A DNA stretch of 64,000 nucleotides from JBAZOO01 sp041648735 (GTDB taxonomy: Bacteria; Verrucomicrobiota; Lentisphaeria; Oligosphaerales; CAITYL01), in contig JBAZOO010000016.1 in NCBI GenBank assembly GCA_041648735.1, positions 19,957 through 83,956 of the forward strand. Direction: 5' to 3'. The translations under genes were made by a program, and so were the position numbers. Of this stretch, positions 8,505 to 17,231 are shown piece after piece. Positions within the stretch are counted from its first letter, which is position 1; each line of letters opens with the position of its first letter. The notes below the pieces were generated by a model. The model worked only from the letters and a program-made list of their open reading frames with translations. It was not told the origin of the DNA and ran no database searches.

Positions 8505-9158
8505 ATGAGCCGAATCCACCCTTGGCGCAACGGGATTGCCCGCCTGCTGGCCGCCCTCGCCCTTGGCTTCCTGGCGGCCGGCTGCCGGACGCCGCTCCCC
8601 CCGGCCAGCGCCCCCACGCGGGCCTGGCCGGTCCACCTCGCGCCGCTGGCCGTGCAAGCCGCGGCTCCCGCCGTCCAGCCCTTGCCGCCCGAATGCCAGG
8701 GGCTGCCCTTCCGGATGGCGGCCTGGCAGGAGGTCGAATCGGCCCTGGCGGCCCATCCCGCCCGCTTCCGCCCCTTGCCGCTCCCCCCCGGCCCGGCCAC
8801 CGACCGGCTCCTCCAGGCGCTGTGGAGAGCGGAACGCCTCCCCTACCCCGATGAACTGCCCGCCGAAACCTTCGCCCACCTCGGCAACGCCCGCCTGCTC
8901 TACGGCCGCGTCCGTCTCGAACCCGCCCCGGAACAGGAATGGCGCGCCCATCTCCTGCTCTTCCTGGTCGAGCCCGGCCCGGAACGCAGCTACATCCCCC
9001 TCGCCGGCAGCGCCCAGGCCGCCGACCCGCGCACCGCCGTCCGCCGCGCCGCCGTCCGCCTCGCCGAAAAGCTCGACCCGGCCCCGCCGCCCGCCAACCC
9101 CGCCACCGCCGCGGCCGCCGCGCCGGCGGCTACAGCTCCCCCCGGACCTGGACGTTGA
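8505..9158 (+). CDS. Putative lipoprotein of unknown function
   Basis: A 217-residue protein with a lipoprotein signal: a positively charged start (MSRIHPWRNGIARLL), a hydrophobic stretch and the lipobox FLAAGC. The mature part contains a segment with alternating polar strands (LGNARLLYGRVRLEP, HLLLFLVEPGPERSYIPL) and ends in a low-complexity Ala/Pro tail. No family is recognised. The start at 8505 is preferred because it opens the signal sequence; an upstream ATG at 8433 would bury it. There is no clear ribosome site, and the palindrome at 8476-8501 occupies that position. Its last 29 bases overlap the end of the convergent nrdG-like gene. Confidence 0.6.
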   Translation: MSRIHPWRNGIARLLAALALGFLAAGCRTPLPPASAPTRAWPVHLAPLAVQAAAPAVQPLPPECQGLPFRMAAWQEVESALAAHPARFRPLPLPPGPATDRLLQALWRAERLPYPDELPAETFAHLGNARLLYGRVRLEPAPEQEWRAHLLLFLVEPGPERSYIPLAGSAQAADPRTAVRRAAVRLAEKLDPAPPPANPATAAAAAPAATAPPGPGR

Positions 9159-9858
9159 TGCCGTACCCGTCGCGGAGCAGCGCGGCATGGCTGAGCAGCA
9201 GCCCCTGCGGCGTCCGCGGCCGGCCGCGCAGGCTTTCGTCCGGCAAGTCGGGCCGCGGCAGGAACGGCTGCAGGAGATAGCGCTCGGCCCCCCGCAGCCA
9301 GTCGCCGATCCGGTGCATCTCCGCCGCCGTATGCACCGTCTCGACCACCGTCGTCCGGAACTCGACGCCCAGCCCGCTGCCCCGCAGCAGCTCCACCGAA
9401 CGGATGACCGTTGCGGAGTCCGCAAACCGCACAAACTCATGGTAGCGTTCCGGCGCGCACTTGATGTCCATCGCCACGGCGTCCAGCAGCGGCAGCACCC
9501 GCTCCAGCACCTCCGGCCGCGAGCCGTTGGTGTCCAGCTTCACCGCGAAGCCGTGGCCCTTGAGGAAATGGATCAACCCGGGCAGGTCCTCGTGCAAGGT
9601 GGGTTCGCCGCCGCTGACCACCGCGCCCGTCACCCAGTTCCGGCGGAACTCGTGGCAGAGGGCGTCCAGCCTGGCCCAGGGCAGCCCCTGCCGGCGCCGG
9701 CCCAGCAGTTCCGCGTTGTGGCAGAAGCCGCAGCGGAAATTGCAGCCGCTGAGGAAGAAGACCACGGCCAGATGCCCGGCGAAGTCAATCATCGTCGGCT
9801 TCTTCAGGAGGGCGTAGACCGGGGAAAGCTGGGGGTCGCTGAGGGTAGGTGCAGGCAT
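9130..9858 (-). CDS. nrdG: Anaerobic ribonucleotide reductase activating protein-like radical SAM enzyme
   Basis: A 242-residue radical SAM protein. The cluster motif is CNFRCGFC (Cys39, Cys43, Cys46), and VSGGEPTLHEDL is the SAM-binding GGE region. KLDTNGSRPEVLE and AMDIKCAPERYHEF match the longer NrdG-type activases (TIGR02495-like), which generate the glycyl radical in class III ribonucleotide reductase. The reductase gene nrdD is not in this window, so the partner is inferred. No strong ribosome site precedes ATG 9858; an internal ATG (residue 23) is an alternative. The gene implies anaerobic growth. Activation of another glycyl-radical enzyme cannot be excluded. Confidence 0.8.
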   Translation of the reverse strand: MPAPTLSDPQLSPVYALLKKPTMIDFAGHLAVVFFLSGCNFRCGFCHNAELLGRRRQGLPWARLDALCHEFRRNWVTGAVVSGGEPTLHEDLPGLIHFLKGHGFAVKLDTNGSRPEVLERVLPLLDAVAMDIKCAPERYHEFVRFADSATVIRSVELLRGSGLGVEFRTTVVETVHTAAEMHRIGDWLRGAERYLLQPFLPRPDLPDESLRGRPRTPQGLLLSHAALLRDGYGINVQVRGEL

Positions 9859-10022
9859 GGGAGTTGAACGGACACCGCGTTTCGGTGGGCGGCGGGTGGC
9901 GGACTGCCCTGACTATAGCCCGCCGGACCGGCGCTGCCCAATCCCGCCGCGGGCGCTGGCCAAAAACACTGACGCCGGAGTCCATGCCCATGGGCGCGGA
10001 TCCGGCGTTTGGCGCAAAAGTT

Positions 10023-10096
10023 TGGAGCGGGCAGCGGGAATCGAACCCGCCTGACTAGCTTGGGAAGCTAGGACATTACCACTATGCTATGCCCGC
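10023..10096 (-). tRNA. tRNA-Gly (anticodon CCC)
   Basis: The reverse strand gives acceptor GCGGGCA/TGCCCGC, anticodon stem CTAGC/GCTAG with loop TTCCCAA (anticodon CCC) and T-arm GCGGG TTCGATT CCCGC. The CCA end is encoded. A degraded restriction gene begins about 170 bp beyond its 5' end. No duplicated tRNA 3' end is visible, so a tRNA-targeted island is not demonstrated. Confidence 0.95.
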
Positions 10097-10262
10097 GGAT
10101 TGGCGGCAACAGGGCTGAACTATACCGGCAGCCAGCCCAAATGCAACCACGCCACGCCCCCGAATTGCCGCTGGCGCGGGCCGGTGAACGAGCGCTTGCA
10201 TTCCACCATGCGGGAATTACATCAGCCAGCGCAATCCCTCACTGGGCCGCGGCCGGCGGCCG

Positions 10263-11574
10263 GGAGGGGAAACGGCCGGAGCCGGCTTCCGTGGCCTGCT
10301 GGAAACGTTCCTCGACGACACCGGCGTCACCGTCACGACCCCGGCGGACTTGGCGGAGCACATGGCGCGCCTCACGCACCTGATCCGGGGCATCATCATC
10401 CAGGCGTACGAACGCGGCGAAGCCAGCCCGCTCCTGCGCGACTTCTTCTACCAGCTCACCGGCCCGCGCCTGGACGACGAGCCGTTCGCCTCGTTCGTGG
10501 ACGACCTCGTCCGCCTGCTGGCGCGCACCGACATGGCCGCCGTGCTCGCCGACTTCGGCAAGCGCACGCGCCAGGAAGATCCGGTGGTTCATCGCGGCGG
10601 GCAATGCCGGCGCCTGGCCAAGCTACGTCCGCGAACACCGTGACCCGGCCCTGTTCCGCCCCATCCTCTATCGTCCCTTCGATGTCCGGTATACTTGGTA
10701 TAGCGGCCAAACCCGCGGCTTCATCGGCACACCCGGCTACCCCGTCATGCGACACCTGCTGGCGTTCGAAAACCTTGCACTCATCACCACCCGCCAAACC
10801 AAGGATTGCTGGGGCGCCTTTGTGTCCCGCTTGCTGATTGGCCACAAGGCCGTTGCCGCGTTCGACATCAACACGGTCTTCCCCCTCTACGTCCGCCGCA
10901 ACCAGCCCAGGAAGAAATTGCAGCTCCCCGCCGGCACCCTGATGCTCTTCGAGCCGGAGCCGGAGGGCGCCGTCCGCGTCAGCACGCCGAACCTCGACCC
11001 GACCTTCATTGCGGAGTTCGCACGGCGCGTCAAGCTGGAATGGCAGGAGAGCGGCCCCGGCGACCTGAAGCGCACCTTCGGTCCGGAAGACGTCTTCCAC
11101 TACCTCTACGCCGTGCTTCACTCGCCGGCCTACCGCGAGCGCTACGCCGAGTTCCTGAAGATTGACTTCCCGCGCCTGCCGCTGCCCGCGGACGCCGCAC
11201 CGTTCCTTGCCCTCCGCGGACTCGGCCGCGAACTGGTCGCCCTCCACCTGCTCGAGGCGCCAGCACTGGCCGGGGTGAATGCTGGATTTCCCGTCGCCGG
11301 CGCGAACGAGGTCGAAAAAAGCTTCCCCAAATACGTCCCGGAACAACAGCGCGTCCACATCAACGCCGACCAATACTTCGCCGACGTGCCGCCGGAGGTC
11401 TGGGACTTCCGCGTCGGCGGCTACCAAGTCGGCGAGAAATGGCTCAAGGACCGCCGTGGCCGCTCCCTCGACTTCAACGCCCTGACGCACTACCGCCAGA
11501 TCGTCGCCGCCCTGGCCGAAACCCGCCGGCTCATGGCCGCCCTTGCCGCCGCGGCGGGCGGAACCGCCCCATGA
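10263..11574 (+). pseudogene. Remnant of a type ISP restriction-modification enzyme
   Basis: Two pieces of one large protein are joined in different frames. The 5' piece (about 10263-10590) reads FRGLLETFLDDTG, LAEHMARLTHLIRGIII and ADFGKRTRQEDPVVH, the N-terminal region before the methyltransferase. The 3' piece is shifted by one frame and reads from about 10577 to 11574. It runs KIRWFIAAGNAGAW, FRPILYRPFDVRYTWY, AAFDINTVFPLYV and YFADVPPEVWDFRVGGYQV, the C-terminal target-recognition domain. The nuclease, helicase and methyltransferase middle (many hundred residues) is gone. The last part keeps an ATG-started frame of 275 codons from 10747 and could still be translated, but it would lack catalysis. 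Confidence 0.82.
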
Positions 11575-11586
11575 CATGAGGCGGGG

Positions 11587-12567
11587 TCACGGGCTGGCGG
11601 GGAACGGCGGGACGGCGTCAAGTTCCCGCAAGTGCTGCCGGGCGCCCGCATGCCCCGGATCGTGCGCCAGGATTTGGCGATAGGCGGCGCGGGCCGCCGC
11701 CAGGTCCCCGGCGTCCGCCGCCAAGCGCCCAAGGTAAAGCAAGATCCGGCTCCGGAGCTGCCCATGATCCGCCCGCGCCGCGGCATCCGCGCTGGCCGGC
11801 AAGGGACGCCACTTGGCCAGGGCCCGCTCGAACCCCTGGCGCGCCACTGCCGGCCGGGACGCCCGCAGCAGCAATTCGGCGCGGACAAACTCCAGCTCCG
11901 GCTCCGCCGGCAGGTTGCGGATCCCCTCCTCGATCAATTGCAGCCCCTCCTCGGGACGCTGGAGCCGGCGCGCCAGCCAGTAGGCGCCGACCAGGTAGGG
12001 ATCGGGGTTGCGGGGGTCAACCTTCGCCGCCGCCCAAAGCCAGGGCAGCACCTCCTTCTCGAGCCGTTTCCCCGCCAGATGGATGTGGGCCGCCGGCCGG
12101 AGCCAGGCCTGGATGCCCTGCCACGGGTTCCACCCCCAGCGCCCCCCCGCCACCGGCCCGTGGCCGGATTCGTGCCCGTGCCCATGGCAATGGTCGTGGC
12201 AATGGTCGTGGTCGTGGTCGTGGTCATGGTCGTGGCCCGCCGCGCCCACATCGGCGCGGGCGTCCGCCGTCAGCGCGGCGCCATGTTCATGCTCGGCCGC
12301 CGCCGCGGCGACGCCGCCATGGTAGTACAGGTCGGCCCGCTGGTAGAGCATGGCCCCGACGGCCTGCCGGGCGTTGCCGAAGAGCAGCCCCACCAGGTCG
12401 TCCGCGCCCTGCTGGGGCCGCGCCGCCGCCGGCAGCGCCGAAAGCCGGAGCGCCAGCCCCGCGCCGGCCGCCGCCAGCAGCAGGAACGGCAGCGCCGGCA
12501 GCCACCACCGCCGCCCCACCCCGCCGCCAGGTTGCCGGTTCAGATCTTTTTCCGGTGCAGCAGCCAT
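11587..12567 (-). CDS. Membrane-anchored TPR protein with a His/Asp-rich metal-binding-like stretch
   Basis: A 326-residue protein. A single hydrophobic helix at residues 22-43 would place the rest outside the cytoplasm. Residues 112-136 contain 12 histidines alternating with Asp, Cys or Gly (HDHDHDHDHDHCHDHCHGHG), a typical Zn/Ni/Cu-binding composition. The C-terminal half has TPR-like helix pairs such as PYLVGAYWLARRLQRPEEGL and LGRLAADAGDLAAARAAYR. The ATG at 12567 lies inside the end of the upstream permease gene (28-bp overlap), so the two are translationally coupled in an ABC operon. The His-coding DNA is a 6-bp tandem repeat around 12195-12236. Its function is inferred as binding or delivering metal to the ABC system; a plain assembly TPR protein is the alternative. 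Confidence 0.65.
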   Translation of the reverse strand: MAAAPEKDLNRQPGGGVGRRWWLPALPFLLLAAAGAGLALRLSALPAAARPQQGADDLVGLLFGNARQAVGAMLYQRADLYYHGGVAAAAAEHEHGAALTADARADVGAAGHDHDHDHDHDHCHDHCHGHGHESGHGPVAGGRWGWNPWQGIQAWLRPAAHIHLAGKRLEKEVLPWLWAAAKVDPRNPDPYLVGAYWLARRLQRPEEGLQLIEEGIRNLPAEPELEFVRAELLLRASRPAVARQGFERALAKWRPLPASADAAARADHGQLRSRILLYLGRLAADAGDLAAARAAYRQILAHDPGHAGARQHLRELDAVPPFPASP

Positions 12568-13322
12568 GCGGCGCCCCCCAGCAACAGCCCCGTGTAGCAC
12601 AGCGCATAGAGGAGGACGGCGGCGAGCACCCCCAGCGGCAGCGGCTCCCAGCCATGCACCACCCGCTGCCGCAGGTCGAAGAAATCCAGGTGCGGCCCCG
12701 CCAGGTTCAAGAGCCAGGCCAGGCAATTGGCCGGGAAGGCGGCCTCCCGCGCCAGGCCGGCGAGCTGGCCGCCGAAGAGCAGCATCCCCGCCGTCACCAG
12801 CCCGCACAAGGTCACATTGGCCGCCGGCGTCAGCAGCAGCGAGCCGAGCAGCGCCAGGGCGGTCACGACCAGGAGGAAGGCCAGGTGGAGGAGGAACGCC
12901 TGCACCGTCACCGCGTCCAGCCAGATCCCTTGCTTGAGCCCGGCCACCACCACAAACCCGAGATAGAAGAGCAGCAGGGCCGACCCGGAGGCCAGCAGCG
13001 CGCCCAGGAACTTGCCCAGCAGCAGCTCCCAGCGGCGCACCGGCTTCGCGAGCAGCGGGTAGATCGTCCGGTTCTCCAGCTCCGGCGGGAACTGGCGGCC
13101 GGCGACCGAGATGCCGACGAGGATCGAGAAGAGCCAGACCAGGAGCAGGGAGACCTCACGGAGATGGCGCACGACCCCGGTGACGCCGAAGACGTTGTAG
13201 GCCGAGAGCGGCACCAGCACCACCGCCGTCAGGACGAGGGCGACGTAGAGGTCCTTGCGCCGGTACAGCTCGAGCACCGACAGCCAGGCCAGGCTCCGGA
13301 TGCGTTGTCCCAATCCGCCCAT
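12540..13322 (-). CDS. ABC-2 type permease
   Basis: A 260-residue membrane protein with about six helices, including LYVALVLTAVVLVPLSAYNVFG, LLLVWLFSILVGISVAG and LLYALCYTGLLLGGAAWLL. The cytoplasmic motif RQFPPELENRTIYPLLAKPV followed by RRWELLLGKFLGALL is typical of ABC-2/NosY-like permeases. It begins four bases after the ATPase gene ends and overlaps the TPR/His-rich gene downstream, so it is one subunit of a three-gene operon. The direction of transport and substrate are unknown. NosFY-type systems handle sulfur or copper species, which would fit the His-rich neighbour, but that is inference. Confidence 0.82.
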   Translation of the reverse strand: MGGLGQRIRSLAWLSVLELYRRKDLYVALVLTAVVLVPLSAYNVFGVTGVVRHLREVSLLLVWLFSILVGISVAGRQFPPELENRTIYPLLAKPVRRWELLLGKFLGALLASGSALLLFYLGFVVVAGLKQGIWLDAVTVQAFLLHLAFLLVVTALALLGSLLLTPAANVTLCGLVTAGMLLFGGQLAGLAREAAFPANCLAWLLNLAGPHLDFFDLRQRVVHGWEPLPLGVLAAVLLYALCYTGLLLGGAAWLLHRKKI

Positions 13323-13325
13323 GTG

Positions 13326-14069
13326 TCACCTTGCCTCCCCGGCCACGGCCGGGGCCGCGCCGATCATGTTCAGGAAAATCCGTTCCAGGTTCTGCCGCCC
13401 GTCGCCCGCCACCTCCCGGCAAGCGCCGCACCAGGCCAGTTCCCCCTGGCGGAGGATGGCGACGCGGTCGCAGACCAGTTCCGCCTCGGAAAGTTCATGC
13501 GAGGAGAAGAAAACGGTCCGCCCCTGGCGCTTGAGCATCAGCAGGATGTCGCGCAACTGGATGCGGGCGAGGGGGTCGAGGCCGGTCAGCGGCTCGTCGA
13601 GGATGAGGAGTTCGGGTTCGTGCAGCAACGCCTGGGCGAGTCCGGCGCGCTGGAGCATCCCCTTCGAGTATTCGCGCAGGGGGCGGCGGGCGGCCGCCTC
13701 CAGCCCGACCAGCCGCAGCAGCTCCGCCGTCCGCGCCCGGATGGCCGTCCGCCCCATGCCGCAGAGGCCGCCGTAGAAGCGCAGCAGCTCCACGACGTTC
13801 AGGAAGGGGTAGTACCACGCCGTCTCGGGCATGTAGCCGAGGCGGCGGCGCACGGCTGGATCCCGCGGGTCGCCGCCGAGGACCGCGACCTTCCCCGCGT
13901 CGGGCGGGAAGAAGCCGAGCAGCATCTTGATGGTGGTCGTCTTCCCGGCGCCGTTCGGGCCGAGGAAGCCGAAGATTTCGCCGGAACGCACCGTCAGGCT
14001 CAGCCGCCGCACCGCCGCCTGGCCGTTGGCATAGGTCTTTCCGACTTCCTGCAAAGCGATTGCATCCAT
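13326..14069 (-). CDS. ABC transporter ATP-binding subunit
   Basis: A 247-residue nucleotide-binding subunit. The Walker A motif GPNGAGKTT lies at residues 37-45, followed by the Q-loop region LGYMPETAWYYPFLNVVE, the signature YSKGMLQRAG, Walker B LLILDEPLTGLDP and the H-loop FFSSHELSEAE. The sequence groups with CcmA/NosF-like ATPases that work with ABC-2 permeases, as the adjacent gene encodes. The start at 14069 has AAGGG upstream and gives the canonical N-terminus (MDAIALQEVGKTY). It heads the operon ATPase-permease-TPR and is divergent from the ZIP gene at 14230, with about 160 bp of shared upstream region. Confidence 0.9.
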   Translation of the reverse strand: MDAIALQEVGKTYANGQAAVRRLSLTVRSGEIFGFLGPNGAGKTTTIKMLLGFFPPDAGKVAVLGGDPRDPAVRRRLGYMPETAWYYPFLNVVELLRFYGGLCGMGRTAIRARTAELLRLVGLEAAARRPLREYSKGMLQRAGLAQALLHEPELLILDEPLTGLDPLARIQLRDILLMLKRQGRTVFFSSHELSEAELVCDRVAILRQGELAWCGACREVAGDGRQNLERIFLNMIGAAPAVAGEAR

Positions 14070-14229
14070 GGCGGTCCCTTGGGAAAGGCGCTGGCTTGTC
14101 CGTGGCCAGGCAATATGCCGGTGCCCGCCGCAAATGCAATCCAGCCGCACGCCCCGGCGCTGGCGCGGATTCCTCCTTGCGTCATATTGCCGGTCAGCGT
14201 CGGCCCCACGGGAGAAAGGTCCGCCCGCC

Positions 14230-15027
14230 ATGCCCAAAAACGCCATCCTCCAAGCCTTGGTCGCCACCATCTTCACCTGGGGCATGACCGCGCTCGGCGC
14301 CGCCGCCGTCTTCGCCGCCCGCGACTTCAGCCGCAAGGCGCTGGACGGCATGCTCGGCTTCGCCGCCGGGGTGATGATCGCCGCCAGCTATTGGTCGCTG
14401 CTCGCGCCCGCCATCGAGATGGCGGCCGACGGCCCCCTGCCCGCCTGGCTGCCCGCCACGGCGGGGTTCCTCGCCGGCGGCGTCTTCCTTTGGGGCTGCG
14501 ACAAAATCCTGCCGCACCTGCATCTCGGCTTCGAGCTGCGGGAGGCGGAGGGCATCAAGACCCACTGGCGCCGGAGCGTGCTGCTGGTGCTGGCGATCAC
14601 CCTGCACAACATCCCCGAAGGGCTGGCCGTCGGCGTGGCGTTCGGCGCCGCCGCCAGCGGCCTCCCCTCGGCCTCGCTCGCCGGGGCGCTGGCCTTGGCG
14701 GTGGGCATCGGCATCCAGAACTTGCCGGAAGGCACCGCGGTGTCGGTGCCGCTGCGCCGCGAGGGGATGTCGCGCTTCAAGAGCTTCTGGATCGGCCAGC
14801 TCTCCGGCGTGGTTGAACCGGTGGCGGCGGTGCTCGGCGCCGGTGCCGTGCTCCTGATGAAGCCGCTGCTGCCCTACGCCCTGGCCTTCGCCGCCGGCGC
14901 CATGATCTTCGTCGTCATCGAGGAACTGATCCCGGAAAGCCAGCGCGGCGGCAACACTGACTGCGCCACCATGGGCGGCATGTTCGGCTTCGCCCTGATG
15001 ATGAGCCTCGACGTCGCCTTCGGCTGA
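14230..15027 (+). CDS. ZIP-family (GufA-type) metal transporter
   Basis: A 265-residue polytopic protein with the two metal-site motifs of ZIP transporters, HNIPEG (residues 126-131) and QNLPEG (163-168), in adjacent helices. The usual Glu of the second site appears in FVVIEELIPES. The GufA subgroup imports Zn2+ and other divalent metals into the cytoplasm. Eight helices can be drawn. GAGAAAGG upstream of ATG 14230 acts as ribosome site. The divergent neighbour is the operon with a His-rich exported protein, which suggests joint metal control. A short His-containing loop (KILPHLHLGFEL) lies between helices. Confidence 0.9.
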   Translation: MPKNAILQALVATIFTWGMTALGAAAVFAARDFSRKALDGMLGFAAGVMIAASYWSLLAPAIEMAADGPLPAWLPATAGFLAGGVFLWGCDKILPHLHLGFELREAEGIKTHWRRSVLLVLAITLHNIPEGLAVGVAFGAAASGLPSASLAGALALAVGIGIQNLPEGTAVSVPLRREGMSRFKSFWIGQLSGVVEPVAAVLGAGAVLLMKPLLPYALAFAAGAMIFVVIEELIPESQRGGNTDCATMGGMFGFALMMSLDVAFG

Positions 15028-15047
15028 ACCGTCGCCCCCGGCAGCCC

Positions 15048-16079
15048 TCAGGCCGGCCCGGGTGCGGCGGCGGCTGGCGCCGGGGCCTGGTCCAGCAGCC
15101 GGCGCAGATGGTTGACCAGCTTGCGCAAATGCTCGTGGTGCAAGGCGCTGATCTCGAGGATCGGCAAATCCGGGCGATGCTTGCGCCGCTTGAGCGCGGC
15201 CAGGTTCCGGCGCGCGGCCGGCAGGTCCATCTTGTTGGCGACGATCAGGGCCGCGCGCCGGCTCAGCCCCGCCTGGTATTGCTCCAGCTCCCGCTCCAAG
15301 GCCAGCAGGTCCTCGCCGGGGTTGCGCCCGTCCACCCCCGCCATGTCCAGCACGTAGACCAAAATGGGGCAGCGCTCGATGTGGCGCAGGAAATCATGCC
15401 CAAGCCCGCGGTTGAGATGGGCGCCGTCAATCAGCCCCGGGATGTCGGCCACGGTGAAGCGCTGGAAATCGGGGAACTCCACGACCCCCACCACCGGATG
15501 GCGGGTGGTGAAGGGATAGGGCGCCGTCTTCGGATGCGCGTCGGAAATCGCCGCGATCAGGGTGGACTTGCCGGCGTTCGGGTAGCCCACCAGCCCCACC
15601 TCGGCAATGGTCTTCAATTCCAGGAGCAGCTCCCGCTCCTCCCCCGGCTCCCCCGGCCCGAAGGTGCGCGGGGCGCGGTTGGTGGAGCTGATGAAATGGA
15701 GGTTGCCCTTGCCGCCCCTGCCGCCGGCCGCCGCCACGAACTCGGCACCGACCGCCGCCAGGTCGGCCAGCAGCTCCCCGGTCGCCGCGTCCTTGAGCAC
15801 CGTGCCCACCGGCACCTCGATCACGCGGTCGGCGCCGCGGTGGCCGTTCTGGTCCTTGTGCCGCCCCGGCTCGCCGTTCTTCGCCTCGTAATGCGGCATG
15901 TAATAGAGATCCACCAGCGATTGCTGGCCGGTGACGGCGCGGAGGATCACCGAGCCGCCGTGGCCGCCATCGCCGCCGTCCGGGCCGCCAAGGGGCACGT
16001 ACTTCTCCCGCCGGAAGCTGGCGCAGCCCTTGCCGCCACTGCCGCCCCGCACCTTGATCTTGCACCGGTCCACAAACAT
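15048..16079 (-). CDS. obgE: GTPase Obg
   Basis: A 343-residue ribosome-associated GTPase acting in late 50S assembly and stress control. The glycine-rich Obg fold is clear at the N-terminus (KVRGGSGGKGCASFRREKY, GGPDGGDGGHGGSV, KGGKGN-like repeats). The G domain follows with P-loop GLVGYPNAGKST near residue 161, switch TTRHPVVGVVEF, DIPGLIDGAH and NKMD. The protein ends soon after the G domain with an Ala/Pro tail, so it is the short form without the extra C-terminal OCT domain. The gene stands alone on the minus strand, convergent with the ZIP gene. Its upstream region carries GGCGCATTACGTTTCC, almost identical to one before rnfA. Confidence 0.96.
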   Translation of the reverse strand: MFVDRCKIKVRGGSGGKGCASFRREKYVPLGGPDGGDGGHGGSVILRAVTGQQSLVDLYYMPHYEAKNGEPGRHKDQNGHRGADRVIEVPVGTVLKDAATGELLADLAAVGAEFVAAAGGRGGKGNLHFISSTNRAPRTFGPGEPGEERELLLELKTIAEVGLVGYPNAGKSTLIAAISDAHPKTAPYPFTTRHPVVGVVEFPDFQRFTVADIPGLIDGAHLNRGLGHDFLRHIERCPILVYVLDMAGVDGRNPGEDLLALERELEQYQAGLSRRAALIVANKMDLPAARRNLAALKRRKHRPDLPILEISALHHEHLRKLVNHLRRLLDQAPAPAAAAPGPA

Positions 16080-16184
16080 GGGAAGCCTTCTTTCATCGGC
16101 GCGCCAAGGCAGCCTTCGCCTAGGCGCGCCTGGAAACGTAATGCGCCATCGGCAAAGGTAAACCGCTTGCCGGCCGCCGGAGCC

Positions 16185-17144
16185 TCAGGCAAGCCGGTGG
16201 TACTCCCGGTACCAAGCCACAAACTGGGGAATGCCAACGCTGATCGGGGTGGTCGGCGCAAAGCCGAGCTTGGCCTGCGCCTTCGCCACGTCCGCATAGG
16301 TGGCCGGGACGTCGCCCGGCTGCATCGGCAGCATCTCCAGCTTCGCCTTGGCCCCCAGGGCCTTCTCCAGCGTCGCGATCATGTCCAGCAGCCGCTCGCT
16401 GCGGTGGTTGCCCAGGTTGAACACCTCGCAGCGGTCAAGCTTGGCCGTGAGCGCCGCCACCAGGCCGGAGACGATGTCGTCAACATAGGTGAAGTCGCGG
16501 TGCATCTCGCCGTGGTTGAAGACCTTGAGCGGCTTGCCGGCGAGGATGTCGCGGGTGAAGAGCCACATCGCCATGTCCGGCCGCCCCCACGGCCCGTAGA
16601 CGGTGAAGAAGCGGAAGCCGACCGTCTCCAGGCCGTAGAGGTGCGAGTAGACGTTGGCCATGAGTTCGTTCGACTTCTTGGTGGCGCCATACAGGCTGAC
16701 CTGGTTGTCCACCCGGTCATCCTCGCTGAACGGCAGCTTGGTGTTGGCGCCGTAGACGCTGGAGCTGGAGGCGTAAAGCAGCCGCGGCACGCCGGCATGG
16801 CGGCAGGCCTCGAGGATGGTCAGCGTCCCCTCCAGGTTCGACTTGAGGTAGGCAAAGGGGTTCTCGATGGAATAGCGCACCCCCGCCTGGGCCGCCAGAT
16901 GCACCACGCGGTCGAAGCGCTCGCCCTGGAACAGCTTCCGCAGCAATGGATAGTCGCAGAGGTCGCCATGCACGCCGCGGTAGCCGGGGAGCTCCGCCAG
17001 TTGCGCGTGCCGCGCCTCCTTCAACCGCACGTCATAATAGGGGTTGAAATTGTCGTAGCCGACGACTTCATGCCCGGCCGCGAGCAGGCGCCGGCTCAGG
17101 TGGAAGCCAATGAATCCGGCGGCGCCGGTGACCAGGATTTTCAT
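16185..17144 (-). CDS. NAD-dependent sugar epimerase, UDP-glucuronate 4-epimerase-like
   Basis: A 319-residue extended SDR enzyme. The Rossmann motif VTGAAGFIGFHLSRRLLAAG opens the protein, followed by GYDNFNPYYDVRLKEAR, a hallmark of the UDP-glucuronate 4-epimerase (CapI/LspL) group. VVHLAAQAGVRYSIENP, SSSSVYGANTKLPF and the catalytic YGATK (Tyr near residue 151) follow, then RFFTVYGPWGRPDMAMW and HRDFTYVDDIV. It supplies UDP-galacturonate for surface polysaccharide. Start 17144 has AAAGGA ten bases upstream, and a good sigma-70 promoter lies at 17203-17231. It stands alone and no glycosyltransferase cluster surrounds it. Confidence 0.88.
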   Translation of the reverse strand: MKILVTGAAGFIGFHLSRRLLAAGHEVVGYDNFNPYYDVRLKEARHAQLAELPGYRGVHGDLCDYPLLRKLFQGERFDRVVHLAAQAGVRYSIENPFAYLKSNLEGTLTILEACRHAGVPRLLYASSSSVYGANTKLPFSEDDRVDNQVSLYGATKKSNELMANVYSHLYGLETVGFRFFTVYGPWGRPDMAMWLFTRDILAGKPLKVFNHGEMHRDFTYVDDIVSGLVAALTAKLDRCEVFNLGNHRSERLLDMIATLEKALGAKAKLEMLPMQPGDVPATYADVAKAQAKLGFAPTTPISVGIPQFVAWYREYHRLA

Positions 17145-17202
17145 GCCAAACGTGTCCTTTGCCCAAATGCCCACCCGCCGCATCGGCCGGAGACAAACCG
17201 GA

Positions 17203-17231
17203 AGTATAGCCGCGCCGGCGCCGCTGTCCAA
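17203..17231 (-). promoter_or_regulatory. Sigma-70-type promoter for the epimerase gene
   Basis: On the minus strand TTGGAC and TATACT are separated by exactly 17 bases, about 55 nt before the ATG at 17144. Both hexamers stand out from the GC-rich spacer. The position and spacing fit the main promoter of the epimerase gene. Confidence 0.6.

Noticed and set aside
10023..11574. Genomic island integrated at tRNA-Gly(CCC)
   Set aside because: The restriction remnant lies beyond the 5' end of the tRNA, not the 3' end; there is no integrase and no duplicated tRNA end.
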